NCBI GenBank assembly: GCA_027946555.1
Contig: JAPEVC010000024.1
Coordinates: 62,001-126,000, forward strand
Source: Gnomoniopsis sp. IMI 355080
Taxonomy: Eukaryota; Ascomycota; Sordariomycetes; Diaporthales; Gnomoniaceae
Reading direction: 5' to 3'
Length of the DNA: 64,000 nt
In this document: in pieces, positions 49,063 through 61,732 of the stretch
Layout: each line of letters opens with the position of its first letter
Numbering within the stretch: position 1 is the stretch's first letter
The notes under the pieces: generated by a model
Database searches by the model: none
What the model was told of the DNA's origin: nothing
What the model saw: only the letters and a program-made list of their open reading frames with translations
Translations under genes and position numbers: made by a program

Positions 49063-50149
49063 GGTGGGCGATGTCTTACGTATGAACTGTGCTTGATTGT
49101 CTCTGGGCGGGCTGAACAAAGTACTGGTAGCCAGAAGGTTGACCGAGGGAGACGAAAGGAAGGGAAGTAGTGATAAGGAAAGGCAAGCTATCTTCAGGTA
49201 CGCTTCTTCTGGCAAGTGGCTCACCCCATGCTGAGTGCTGCGAGGGGGATGTCTTGCATTGACCCACTCAAAACGCTCACGATGTTCTCCTTCATATTCA
49301 ATAGTGAGTCATGCTAGCCTACCAAGACTCAGCCTTGGCCCTGCGGTAATGATGTTGGCATGTTTGCTTGCTTCGTGGTGTGGTATTCTGTGAGTAGTAC
49401 ATACACACATACTCAGACTGACGAGAAATATCTCACAGACTTTACGGACTGCAACCCGGAAGCAATACTTACATGTTCATGTACCTTAGTATGGAATGGG
49501 CGCGGGGCACGAGAGATGTTCCCCGTCTTTGCTTGTCTCCGTCTTCATAGCACGGGTCAAAAACGCGGGGTAAATGGAACCTCCGCATTCACAGGGTGGA
49601 TCTTGCTGAAGGGAGAGGCCCGCTGTCCGTGTACGGAGAACCTCGTGATTGTAGAGGTCTTCCGCCCAAGTCCAAATACTCCTCGAACAGTGCTGACGAT
49701 GAATCTGAATCTACACAGTACCTAGGTAGGTAGAAAATCATTCCATTATTCTCTGCCCGGGTTGTGCCTGTACAGTGCTCATAGGAGCTGACAAGCATTC
49801 TTCAGCCTTCTACCGTCCTTCATCCACCGCACCATCAATCAGCCGAGTCGAGACAATGGCCAGCTTCCCCAGCTTACCCAGCTTTTCTGCCCCAATTTTT
49901 CCAGTTAGCCAACTTTTGGAGACGAGTGCCAAGTGTGCTTTCATGGGTTCCATCAATAGACGGCCGTCGCTACTGCAGTCTTACTGCGTTTGGGGCAGAT
50001 TCGCAGATCCACCTCGGGCGAGAGCCATACGACGCTGACTCCTTTTTGATATGACGAAGACTCGTACAAAATGGCTGCGCGCGCTGTCACAGTAAGACGG
50101 GGTCTTCCGTGCTCTTGCAGGAGCACCCAAGTCCCCGGCCTACTGCATC
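49063..50149. promoter_or_regulatory. Divergent promoter region between SDR and PL4 lyase
   Basis: 1.09 kb between two divergent start codons, so it holds both promoters. The palindromic word TACCTAGGTA lies at 49719-49728. No frame here was convincing as a gene. Confidence 0.45.
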
Positions 50150-52358
50150 ATGTTTCTGTACGAGGCAGCACGCGCTCTGGCTCTGGCTCTGGCTCTACTT
50201 GCAGCTATTGTTCGTGGCGCCCTTGTTGCCAACCAGACTGACTCCTACCTCCTGGTCGCCAATGATAGGCTGACTGCAGCTGTCGACAAGTCCAGAGGTG
50301 TCGTCTACTACCTGCACCTGGATGGACAGAACCTGCTGGGCAACGAGACTACAACGGTTGTTACTCCAGGAGGCTCTACAGGTGACGGACTGACTGGAAT
50401 TGGCCCATATCTCGACTGTTACTGCACACCCGAGGGCGCATGGACACCCGGCTCAGACAATGCTACCTACAATTTGTACCATGGCGTCGACTCCTTGAAC
50501 GTGTCCTATGGAGGTATCTCGATGCATCAGGTCTACACCCCCACCGGAATTGTGCTTGAGCAATACTGGTTCCTTCGAGATGGAGAGACGGGGCTGCACG
50601 TCTTCAGCCGGGCGTACTACTACAATGAGACGACTCCCTTCGCGGGAAAATTCCAGGAATTCAGGACTTTGTTCCGTCCGGACACTGACTCATCCATATG
50701 GACGAACTTGATCACGGACGAATCAGTCTATGCTCCTCTTCCTGTTCCCGACCCAGCAGCAGGAGATTTGACCGACGCCTACACCGTACAAGACGCCACC
50801 TGGTATATTGGCAACCGGACAGATGACCCCTACGTTGAGGCCTTCTCAGACTATTTCACCAAATATACCTTCTCGACTACCTACGGCGATCACAAAGTCC
50901 ACGGCATGTACGCTGACGGCAGCCTCAACAACGACAGTTCGGTTTTTGGTGCATGGCTGGTGATGAACACGAAGGACACGTACTTTGGAGGGCCAACCTG
51001 GTCGGATCTCGTGGTCGACGGCATCGTGTACAACTACATCATCTCGAATCATCATGGCGATCAGGCGCCGAATATCACCAACGGTCTGGACAGAACGTTC
51101 GGCCCATTCTATTACCACTTTAATCACGGTCCAGAAGGGACCAGCTGGCAGGAACTGCGAGACGAGGCATTGGAATTCGCAAAACCGCAGTGGAATTCTG
51201 CGTTCTACGATGATATTGCAAGTCTAGTACCAAATTATGTACCAACATCTGGACGTGGATCATGGAAGGCCACGGTGAACGTACCCGAGGGAGCAAAGAA
51301 GCCACGTGCAGTCCTATCCGCCGATGGGTACGACTTCCAAGATAATAGCCAGGACCTCACGGCGTATCAGTACTGGGCGGATGTAGATCCCGAGAGTGGG
51401 GACGTGCAAATTGACCGGATCAAGGCTGGCGCGTATAGGCTAACGGTCTACGCAGAGGGGATCTTTGGAGACTATGTCCAGGACGGCATCATCGTCGATG
51501 CAGGAGAAACGGTGGATAGCGGCAGTATAACCTGGGTCGCTGAGTCTGCTGGAAAGGAGCTGTGGCGTTTGGGCACCCCGTGAGTGCATTTTCTACCCAT
51601 ACCTTGAAGTATATCCGGCGCCTCAGCTGACGTTTCGCAGCGATAAATCCGGGGGTGAATGGCTCCACGGTGACCACCCAGACCCTAATCACCCTCTCCA
51701 TCCGCCCGAGTATCGTATCTACTGGGGTGCATATGACTATCTCGACGACTTCCCTAATGGTGTCAATTTCCACATAGGCACATCTGACGAGGCGAAGGAT
51801 TTCAATTACATCCACTGGTCCGTCTTTGGTGGATACGCCAATTTCCTGCGTCCGGTCCAGGTCGAAGGCGATGGAAACATTAACAATTGGACCGTGACAT
51901 TCGACGTTGAGGAGGCCGATCTAAGCAGCACCATGGAAGCAACATTCACCATTCAGCTGGCGGCTGCCAAGGCGGCGAGTGGAAATACGGATGTATACAA
52001 TGCCACGCAGCAGTTCATCAACATTCCGTACAATGTGATGGTGAATGGACGAGAGCTGGATACCTGGGTGATACCGTGAGCTCATCCCAATTACTTTTTG
52101 GGGCTCTCAAGCTGACAGCCTTGTGTTTACGTGGTGGGCAGATACTACCAGTCGTCTTCTTGTGGTGTTCGAAGCGCGGTGACCTGCTACCATCTGTCTA
52201 ACAAGTGGACATTTCCGACGAGCTTCCTACACAGCGGAAGTAACGCCACCAACGAAATTATCTTGAGTCTGCCTTTTAATGCCACGGACTATGAAAGCGC
52301 GGTCTTGCCGAAAAGTATATATGTGCAGTATGATGCGCTGAGGTTGGAGGTGAAATAG
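50150..52358 (+). CDS. Secreted PL4 rhamnogalacturonan lyase
   Basis: Cleaves rhamnogalacturonan-I by beta-elimination, outside the cell. Three exons, 50150-51579, 51641-52075 and 52142-52358, give 693 residues in frame across both introns. The start ATG heads a signal peptide (ALALALALLAAIVRGAL). The N-terminal large beta-sandwich catalytic domain (about 25-330) includes YLLVANDRLTAAVDKSRG, NHHGDQAPNI and YYHFNHGPEGTSW. A central fibronectin-like domain follows (WKATVNVPEGAKKPRAVLSA, YRLTVYAEGIFGDYV). The C-terminal carbohydrate-binding-like jelly roll contains WGAYDYLDDFPNGVNFHIG and YVQYDALRLEV. Domain order and length match fungal PL4 (RglB type). Many NxS/T sequons agree with secretion. 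Its products are substrates of GH105 enzymes like that at 1.7 kb. Confidence 0.93.
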
Positions 52359-53753
52359 CAACCATCACCGTTGCGTAGTGGAAAGGCTGACTGAGGTATT
52401 CTTGATCCATTTTGGTTTCGTTCGCTTTGTCACATACTCGAAAAGTTCTAATCGATGCGCCAGCATCCGTGCTCATCCAACAACTAAATTCCCTCCCCCT
52501 TTTGCGGCAAGTGCCTCCCTCTTCAACGCTCACCTCGTCATTTCCACCGCCGCCTGTCCAGAGCCGTTCTTGAGACTAGCCATTACTTAAAATCCAGAAA
52601 CATCTTTACGACGCATATATATATCATTTTGGTTTGGTCCTCGCGTGCAAGAGCCACTTGGTATTTTGCGGCACCCAGCTCTCGGTTCCGTTCCTCGACG
52701 TGTGACGTACTCGAGCTATGGGCCACATTGCGGCAGGTACCAAGGCACTGGAGTTCTGTGACGGTGGCTTATATCTGAGAAGGACACACCAGAGCTGCGG
52801 TTTCTTGGTCGAAACTCAGCGACACTCGGCAGCGTGGTCTTTAGCCCCGGGTACTCAGAACGGATTGCAAGCGGCGCAGCTAGACTAGAACAACCCCGCA
52901 TCTCAATATATAAAGTACTTCTGCTTCTTCCCTTCAACATTTATATCCTCTATCATTATATGATATGTTATAGGGCGTTGCGGTGGAGCAACGTGGTGAC
53001 GGTGGCGGCAGTAAGTCCCAACGGGCAGTAAGTCTTACCCATGCGACCATTATCTCCATGGCATGCGCGTCCGAGGGCGGGTGGGGACGGTAGGACGGGA
53101 TGTCTGAGTATTCCCTGCTACGCCCTCTTTTTGTTGGCCGAGTGGTGTAATTTTGGGGGCCGCGATGTTTGACTTTGAGAAACGCTGGAGGTCGCCCATT
53201 CAACTTGCCTTTTTACATGGATAGAAACCCTCAGCTATGTTGTATTGAAATGAGAATTCTGACAAAATACTGGCCCCTTTTTTTTCAAGGTCTTTAGAAG
53301 AGTCCTACGGAACCTTTCTCAGACGGAAGTCGTTTTGCACGTTGGGCGCTACCTAATAAATGCACGCTGCATGTGTCGTCGAGGCGAGTTCACGTGCCAT
53401 ATTTCACCGAGAGCAATGCATGGGAATCCAGAGTCTTGGCCAGCTGGTCAAAGGGCAAGATCATTCTCATGCATATACATTTGTAGTCTATGTCTATATT
53501 ATGACATGTCGACTAATGAGTCTCTTTGTAACCCAACATGCCAGGACGATCAGCTGGTACAAGTGTCTTCATGTTCTTGCCCAAATCAGCGGTCTGCCAA
53601 GGTCAATATTGAGGTTGGTAAGGTCTAGGCAATGACTCAGTACTTGAGTGGTGCAGTGATTAAATTGACATTATTCCATGAACTATGTAGGCTTATATTC
53701 TACTGATTAAAATTCGCTGTATACAGTTTTACGAGATATTGCCAGCATCATCT
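52359..53753. other. Intergenic between convergent genes
   Basis: 1.4 kb between the PL4 stop (+) and the MFS stop (-). UTR-like at both ends; no supportable gene in the middle. Confidence 0.5.
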
Positions 53754-55744
53754 CTAGTCCTCCATCAACCTGACTAGCCACCTCGTCCTTCCAGTAAAGC
53801 TTCGGATACGCTTGCCGTAGATCCTGTTGTTCCCGTTAATCACATATCCGCAGATTTTTGCCTCGTCTCTTGCTGGATGAAACTTACCATAGCGGTATAC
53901 TCAAGAGAGAGCACGACACGAACAGAGACCCAAGAATGATGAAGACCTTCAGCGCCCCATCTTGCTGAAGCCAAGGGGTAACCAGGTACGTCACACCGAA
54001 TCCCAACAAGTTGCGCGAGTTGATGGCCACAAAGGCCTCGGCGTTATGCTTGCGGTAACTGTCGAGAATGTAACCGAATACACACGTCGATGAGAACACC
54101 AGGCTCATATACGTAGTGCCAAAACATAGGACGGGACCGACCCAATGCGTCTGATAGTAGATTGTGAGGCCAAATCCAAAGAAACCAATACCACCCAGAA
54201 TTATTGCGAACACCATCAAAGGCAGACGGAATTCCGGCTCTTGAAAAATTTGCGTTAGCCTACCCATGCGTGCCCTATTGAACAGAGGAATGAACAAGCA
54301 CGACGTACCGTAAATGCCTCGGTTCTTTCGCGTAAGGTAGACCACAATGTAGTCGTTCAGAGGCCCGGATATGCAGAAACCTAGTGTGCTGAGCACAAAG
54401 GGTGACATGTTGATGAGGCCGACTTGCGCTACTGTGAAGTTATAGGGAGGTGCAGAGAAGAAGGACGAGTTGACCACCGAGAAAATGATTAGCCACGTTA
54501 TTTCAGTTCCTGCGTGATAACTCGGTCAGACTTCTTCCGGCTCGTATGTTTGCGCTTGCAAGTTGTCACATACCGTATACTAGAAATGCCCATATGACGG
54601 CTGGGTAGCACATCATTACAATTGATCTTAGAAAGATCTTCCAGATGGGGCTGGAGCTCAGTCGCCCATTGAAAATATGCAACGTGTCTGCGAATCTCTT
54701 TCGTCTTTCCATCGCGCTGATTTCAACATATCGACCTTGGTAATCCTCGCCCTGCAAATTGATTTGGTACTTTGGTCGCATGTGTAAGCCTTTGTTCCCA
54801 TAGTCATCAATCGTCACGATTGGCGCAAGGATATCCCTCCGGTAACCCGTCTCTGGTACGAGGAAGAAGACCGCAAACGTTAGTACTCCAAAGATAGCTG
54901 CACATGCCCCGAAAGTCCATCGGAAACCCCCAGCCTCAATAATGTATCCCGAGACGACGGTGCCCCCGTTGATGCCTGCCATCAACATCAGGTTCCAGAA
55001 GGCAATGCGCGTGGCTCTTTCATGGACGAAGTAGATATCCCCCATTACGCACTGCACCAGAGTTTCATACGGCGCCATGCCTACTCCAGCCACAACGCGA
55101 ACTCCGAGTAGAGATGCATAATCTGTGGTCACAGCACCCCATATGCTCGTTCCCAACATGAGGACACTCGAAAAAAGGAACAATGGTCGCCTGCCGTAGA
55201 CCTTGGCAAAAGGAGAGATTATAAACAATGACAGCCCAATAGCCAGACATGCCCAAGCCGTGGATTCTGAGAGAACTGCGAGAGACACATCGAGCTGCTG
55301 GGCGATCTGGACAAAGCCTGGTCCAAGCATAGGCCCGAATGCGCCGACGACGGCCGCGTTGAGGGAGAGGACAAGCAGAACCAATTCTTTCCGGATTTGA
55401 GGCCACTATGTAAGAAAGTGGTTAAGGTGTCAGCCTCAAGCTCTCTGTGATCAAACGCGAAGAACAGCTAGCCTTGAAAGAAGTAAACTCACGTTCAAAG
55501 GATCATTAGGAGAGTCAGAAGGTTGGGGCAACAGGATGATATCACTGTATTTGCCCGTGCCATATCTGAAGAAGTCGTGTGGAATGTCTCGGTACTCCTC
55601 TGGTAGGTCCGGCCCATTGCTCATGAAAGCTTTTTGAAAATTAGCGATCTATATTTCTACTAGTGGACATGAGCCAGCAATGTACAAACCTGTGCCTGGG
55701 ACCAACCCAGAAGAGTTCCTGGGCTCCAGGATACCATAGGCCAT
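53754..55744 (-). CDS. Major facilitator superfamily drug/solute:H+ antiporter (DHA1 type)
   Basis: Six exons: 55744-55690, 55629-55493, 55405-54574, 54509-54309, 54239-53888, 53823-53754, giving 548 residues. The start MAYGILEPRNSSG is the only ATG in a short first exon; it continues YGTGKYSDIILLPQPSDSPNDPLNW, the standard cytoplasmic lead-in of fungal DHA1 transporters. Twelve hydrophobic segments are apparent, with the MFS loop 2-3 motif as FAKVYGRRPLFLF and NGGTVVSGYIIEAGGFRW in the first half. The intron 54308-54240 is 69 bp and stop-free; removing it restores NRGIYEPEFRLPLM, the expected sequence. The last exon gives IYGKRIRSFT, a typical tail. Substrate unknown. Divergent from the NCS1 permease gene 2.07 kb away. 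Confidence 0.88.
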
Positions 55745-57810
55745 CACGGCACAGCAGTGATACAAATGCTTGACAGGTCTTTTGTTAACTATGCGGAGGC
55801 GGTATAGTAACCAAGGAAAGATTCCGCTTAGCAATCAATATTATTCGAGTGACCCGGGCCGAAGTGGTCAGCCGAAAAGTGAATTCCATAAGGCTCTATG
55901 TGGAAGGGAAGCAGACTTTATATGGCTGCTTAGGACCGTTCGTGCATTCGATGCCGAAGCATAATATGTAATGGGGTGGTATATGTGAGCCTCCTACTGG
56001 TGCACTGGCGTATGGTGCGGCACGTAGTTTCTAGGCTCTGGTAGTCAAGACAGCAATTAGGTTACTAGCCGCCTGTCAGCCGAAGTGTACAGAGGTACTC
56101 GAATGGTTCAAGTAGTCAGGTCATATTGGTGTGCGGTTCCTCCCAGGCGCTGCGGCTGGTAGTTCGAGACTCTTTCGATAGTTTGCAAGAACTTCATTTT
56201 TATGATGATCTACTAACTGACAGGCTTGGCCGTCAGATGGTCGCGCATCAGTACATCGCTGACTTCCCTGGGGCACATCTCTTCGGGGGCCATAATCTTT
56301 GACCACCACTCAGAATCATGTGTTAGTTCGTTTTGGTCTTCAGATCTGCGACAGAGCATATGAATATCTGCCGAGTGGCCATCAAAAAGTCGGGGTTGTA
56401 TCGCGCTTGTTGTACAGTACCCCGGAGTGTGTCTGGGTACGGCGCGAACCGGTTGAAACCTTGGCCTTCGGCAAGTCTCAATCATACCACCCAAACTTTT
56501 GTTGTTTGTGTGATCCTCGTGCAATGCAGGTCTATTTCACTGCGCCAGCCTTAGCAGATGCTGGGCAAGGGTCGAGCGGCCTCTCGCGAAGGGTCCATGG
56601 AAACCATCGTCTCCAAAAGTAAATCGTTCGAGCTGCAGTCAGTAGTCTGTTTTGCCTTGTCCTTGGCTGGAAAGACTGGGAGGCATATTCCCGGGGGCAT
56701 ATGCTGGAGCTTATGCCGCTGATCATCGCCAATTCATCCAGACAGACACCCCCATATTACCACTCGGAGGGAACTCTATCTGTACAGCTTCTTGACTGGA
56801 TGAAAACAATAATAAGAAAAGACAAAAAGACACTTTTTATGAAATCCATCAGTCCCAATCTGAGGCTCTTACGGTACCTGTATGATGACCCAATCTTGAA
56901 AGCTTGTTAGCTTCCAGGCCTGTCCTTGACCGACTTTTGGCGATGAAGCCTTTGCTTTGCTGCAAGCTTCGGGGCACGGGTCCCTGAATCATGCTGTGAA
57001 ATCTAGTTCGCAGGCCAGTGAGCGTGGCAAACTTTGCTGGGCGTTTTCAAACAACAGGTGGTAAGGTACTGTTTGGTTTCAAAAGAAACAAGCGGCCGCA
57101 CTGCCGAACTGATGGTGTGCATGTTGCCGTGCTCTGTTCCACACCTTAAATTTACCTACCTAGGTAGTTACTATAGTACCCGAGCTGAACAGTGGCTGAG
57201 GACCCACTCAAGCCTTTCAAGGACTCGAAAATCGCTTCGGATGTTCCAGAGCATATACTTGTACCTCATAATCAAGTCTCGCTAGGAGTATCGGAATCTG
57301 GCGATGCTTTGTATGAGGCTTTGTCGAGCACTTCCGTTCAACCGGTAATAAGTACCGGACAGATCTATGCAAGTTCTGAGAGCAATGTTTCAACCTCACT
57401 CCCCCGCTCGAAAGCTGGACCGTAGATGGCAAGAAATCCGCTCTCGGTCCAATCGCCACCAATCACCATGATACAGACCTACTTAGGTAGGACTTCCTGG
57501 GTATATTTCGTTATATGCCAGGCTTGCCGGCGAGATTGAGACTGATGAGCGTCGAGATGTTGGCGGATGGGTCTCGGCAGCAGCAATCTGATAGTGGCTC
57601 AAGCGAAGGGCAAATCAACGGGCAAGATATCGTCTGTCGATAAGAAGTCCCTATCAGTATGAAGCATCCAGGATCAGACCTAGGTATGTAGATGGTATAT
57701 TATATCAGTATTTCATGTGCGATCACTATGTATGTGCGATCACAGCGCCTGACCATTTGCAGCTATAGCCCCAAACAGGACAACAGAGACTGCAACACAC
57801 CGACCACAAC
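55745..57810. promoter_or_regulatory. Divergent intergenic region between MFS and NCS1 transporter genes
   Basis: 2.07 kb with both promoters. Palindromic CTACCTAGGTAG at 57156-57167 and a variant at 57478-57491. A minus-strand frame at 56524-56213 has mildly protein-like ends but no family resemblance, so it is left uncalled. Confidence 0.45.
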
Positions 57811-59549
57811 ATGGGTCTACTTCGTCAGCGATTGGCGCTCAGCTCCGAGAGCGCACAGCTTGGTGTAGAGGGGAGTCGCTTGTCGAACAAGGATATGGAT
57901 CCAATCCCTCGCAATTCGCCGCAGCGGACTTGGGGATGGCCAAGCCTGCTCGGATTTTGGATCGCAGAAGCCTTCTCGATCTCGATGTACCAAGGTAAGA
58001 GGCGACAATCTTCTCGAGCGCGCACGCACACTACCAAAAGCCAGGCACTGACGAATTTGTTGGTAGTTTCCTCAACTGCAGTGAATAAGGGCCTTAATCC
58101 AGGCTTTGCAATCCTTGCTGTTTTCATTGGGCACGTCCTCGTTTGTGTACCGTCCATGCTGGATGGCTACACCGGTTGCATACTTGGAATCAATTTTCCA
58201 GTCTTCACACGGGCTTCTTTTGGAATGCGCGGCTCCTATTTTGCTGTGTTCATCCGAGGCGTGGTCGCATGTATCTGGTTTGGAACACAGTCCTTTCAAG
58301 GCGGACAGTGTCTGCAACTGATGATATCTGCCATTTGGCCGCAGTTCAATGACTTCCCTAATCACATCCCTGCGAGTGCTCACGTTACGAGTGCCGAGCT
58401 ACTTTGCTTTTTCCTATTCATTTTGATTCAACTGCCACTGCTGTGGCTTCATGTCAGCAGCTTGCGATACATGTTCATGGCCAAGACAGTGATCATGCCA
58501 ATATTCGGCCTGACGTTGTTCATTTGGGCACTCGTTACTGGTTAGCTCGTTTTCATGCACAGTCTATCTATACTATCACTTGTAACTTCAGATTATCAAG
58601 TACTGATTCTGTTGCAGCAAAGGGATTCGGTCCAACTTTCTCGAAACCTACGAAAATTGCCGATGGGACACCCGTTGTGGTGGTGTTCTTTCAGTGCGTG
58701 ACCACTGCCATCGGCCCCAAAGCGACTTTAGCGTTGAACATGCCTGACTTCACACGGTACGCCACTTCCTCAAGGCACGTGATTTGGGCACAAGCCGTCG
58801 GACTCATAGTCCTTGTCACCCTGTGTGGTGTGCTAGGAGCCACTGTCAGCAGTGCCTCGGAAGTGATCTATGGCGAAGTGACATGGAATCCCCTTGAGGT
58901 AGCACGGCTTTGGGACAACCGCGCAGCCGAGTTTTTCGCAGGCCTGTGTTGGGCATTCGCTGTTGTGGGCACGAATATCAGCGCCAACACAGTCAGCTTT
59001 AGCAACGATCTAAGCTTGTGGTTCCCTAAGTATATCAATAACAGACGTGGCGCGTATGTCTGTGCTGTCTTGGGGATCTGTGCCGTGCCTTGGTATATCC
59101 AGTACAGCGCGGTGTCCTTCTCTTCATTTTTGAATGGATATTCCTTATTCCTCGGCTCTATCGCTGGAGTAATCATTTGTGACTACTGGATATGCCGGGC
59201 GCAGCATCTCAAGGTCTCCGCACTATATGATTTGAGAGGTTCACACTTCTACAACTCCGGTGTGAACCCTCGAGCAATAATTGCGTTTGTCTCGGGGATC
59301 GCGCCTAATTTACCTGGCCTTGCCGCTGCATGCGGTGCGAGTGGCGTCCCCAAAGGTGCTACATACTTGTACAGTCTAAGTTGGCTGGTGAGTATACTCG
59401 TCGCAGGATTTACGTACTGGGTGAGTTGGAAGATTTGGCCATTTCCGGTGGATGAGAGGGAGGACAGCGTATACATCGAAGGATTTGCTGTAACAGACAG
59501 CAAGTCCTTGGAAGGAGGGGCAAAGGGTCCTGATTCCAAGGATTTGTGA
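57811..59549 (+). CDS. NCS1 family permease (uracil/allantoin/thiamine-type)
   Basis: Plasma-membrane nucleobase-type cation symporter. Three exons, 57811-57994, 58067-58540 and 58618-59549, give 529 residues. The joined start of TM1 reads WGWPSLLGFWIAEAFSISMYQVSSTAVNKGLNPGFA, with the NCS1 motif NxDxxPxxxxxRTW written here as NKDMDPIPRNSPQRTW. Further landmarks: INFPVFTRASFGMRGSYF (TM3), IWFGTQSFQGG (TM4), LNMPDFTRYA (TM6 region, conserved D-F-T-R-Y), and GTNISANTVSFSNDLSLWFPKYINNRRG (TM8-9). About twelve membrane spans and an acidic C-tail. Substrates of the family include uracil, allantoin, uridine, thiamine and nicotinamide riboside; sequence alone does not choose between them. Confidence 0.92.
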
Positions 59550-60635
59550 GCTGGAGAGGCAGGGAATTAAAGGGGAGAGCACTACGATGTCACGCGGGCT
59601 GGTGTGAGTTGTTGAAGTGAGGCTATATCCGGCAGTGTCTGAGCCACGAGAAAATGACCTCGGCCTGCCTTCAGGGCACCCTGGGCACATAAGCAATGCT
59701 TATAGAGACAATCTCCTATAGGATAATCTATCATATAATCACTTCCGGTATACAAAAAACCTCCTGAATCACAAACCCAAGAACATTTCTGCACATTACC
59801 CTAGAGTATGTCTGATTTGTGAAACTCTGCCCAACCTGAAGCTGGGAATAATTATTAGGTCGCGTCACCCAAGGACTCTCTCTCATTGAATGTGAAAGTG
59901 TCGGCGTCGTCGGAGTCACCGGCAATAGACTTTACATAGATGAATTTGGTAGAATTTGCCACAAGTATACGATTATATCGAAGAAATGTGGATGTGCGCG
60001 GGGGTAGCTGCACCTGATCATTTTTTTATACAGACAAGTTCATTCCAAGGTTCCAAGCTGTAAGTACAGATTGTTGACCTACTTTATAGAGCTTCATGTT
60101 TCGGGCCCAGCAAGTTCTCAAAGAAATTCGACTGCTAGAGGTCGCCATCTACATTCTGCCCTGAGACTCTAGAAGCTGCTTGTGAATCCGTCTGGTGAAG
60201 GAAAGAAAGCCTTGTAGTATGATTATTCAATCGGATGACTTTGAAACACTGTGATATGGTTTTCACCGCCCCTCGGCTGAGTGAAACAAAAACCATTGAC
60301 CACCTGTTGTGGTTTACTAGACCTAAGCAGTAAGCTGTTGCGGGGAAATTCCAACGTTATCCGACTCACCAGGATCGTATTCGTGTTTGGGGCGCCATTG
60401 CGCCGCGCAAGCGACGACTTCAAGAATAGGAGTGGAAAAGCGTTACGGACCGACCCTTGCTCATAGGCGTCGATGCCCACGGCTGTTAGGTACTAAATAT
60501 TCTAGTCCTTGCCCCACCCACTGGGGTGCGTACAGATCATTCGCCCCTAACGATGATATTGCTGCCTCCATCGCAATTTCCTCACGAGCTTTTTCTTCTC
60601 CTTGTCTTGAGCTTCCTTCACTAGCACCTCCAAAT
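59550..60635. other. Intergenic
   Basis: 1.09 kb between the NCS1 stop and the second SDR start. The last 150 bp are C/T-rich, leader-like. No other feature. Confidence 0.5.
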
Positions 60636-61732
60636 ATGGGCGACTTCCGGGATATAATGCGTGTTATGGGATCGCGGATCGGAGGAGTATCGTACGATCC
60701 TGCGCGCGACATCCCTTCACTGGCAAACCAAGTGATTCTCATCACCGGAGCAGCAGGAGATTTGGGAAGAGTGACGGCCACGCAATTGGCGCGGCATGGG
60801 CGACCTCACCGCATCTATGTAGCAGATCTGCCTCCGCGGGACGACGCCGTGAAGAAAGAACTCGTGGACAGAATCACCAAAGAAGCCTATGAAGACGCCA
60901 CTCCCGAGGATGGCAACAAGACAGAGATTCGCTTCCTCGATCTCGATCTCGGCTCCTTTGAAAGCATTCAGCGTTGCGCAACGGAGTTCCTTGCGCAGGA
61001 ACAAAGGCTGGATATCCTGATGCTCAACGCGGGCATCATGCGGGTTGCCACGGGACTCACAAAAGAGGGCTACGAATGCCATTTCGGAATAAATTATGTC
61101 GGCCATTCCCTACTTCTCAAGCTGTTGACGCCAGTCGTGCTCCGCACGGCCGAAATTAGCAGTGGCCGCCCACGTGTAGTCATTGTGAGCAGCGAGGGAT
61201 GGGCCATGGCACCGAAGGGTGGTATCTTGTTTGACAAGGTCAAAACGAAATGCGAGGATCTGGTAAATTCTGACCCATTCTACGTCTGCTTCCAGGCGAT
61301 TAGCAAGTACACGATGCTGACAACTGTATGAAGTCGTATACCAAACGATACGGTCAAAGCAAGCTTGCTCTCATTCACCTGACAAAAGAAGTGGCCCAGC
61401 GTCACTCGCAGATTGACGTGGTGGTCCTTCACCCTGGCAGAGTCGAAACCGGATTGGGACTTAATTTGATCAAAGATGTTCCTCTAATGCGACTGCTTAG
61501 CCCAGTGGCCTCATTCTTGAGTGTGTCTCCGGTTGAAGGGGCCAAAAATCACCTGTGGACAGCAACAAGTCCAGATGTGGTCAGTGGGAAATACTATGAG
61601 CCAATTGGAGTTCCTGACAAAGAAGGCAACATTGCAAAGGATGTTGAGCTGCGGAAGAAATTATGGACGTGGACTGAGGCCGAACTTCAGGGTCTGGATG
61701 TGAAGGAAGAGCATAACCAGGTAGCTAACTGA
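60636..61732 (+). CDS. Short-chain dehydrogenase/reductase (retinol dehydrogenase-like)
   Basis: Two exons, 60636-61262 and 61334-61732, give 341 residues; the 71 bp intron has GTAAAT and GAAG ends. The start ATG of MGDFRDIMRVMGSRIGG follows a C/T-rich leader; the same frame extends upstream, but without a better start. SDR landmarks: ILITGAAGDLGRVTATQL (cofactor loop, with Asp in place of the usual Gly-Ile), LMLNAGIMRV, IVSSEGW (catalytic Ser region) and, across the junction, YGQSKLALI with the catalytic Tyr-x3-Lys; then VVLHPGRVETGL. Length and the long loop after the cofactor site resemble retinol/sterol dehydrogenase-like fungal SDRs. Substrate unknown; the nearby permease is not clearly related. 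Confidence 0.85.
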
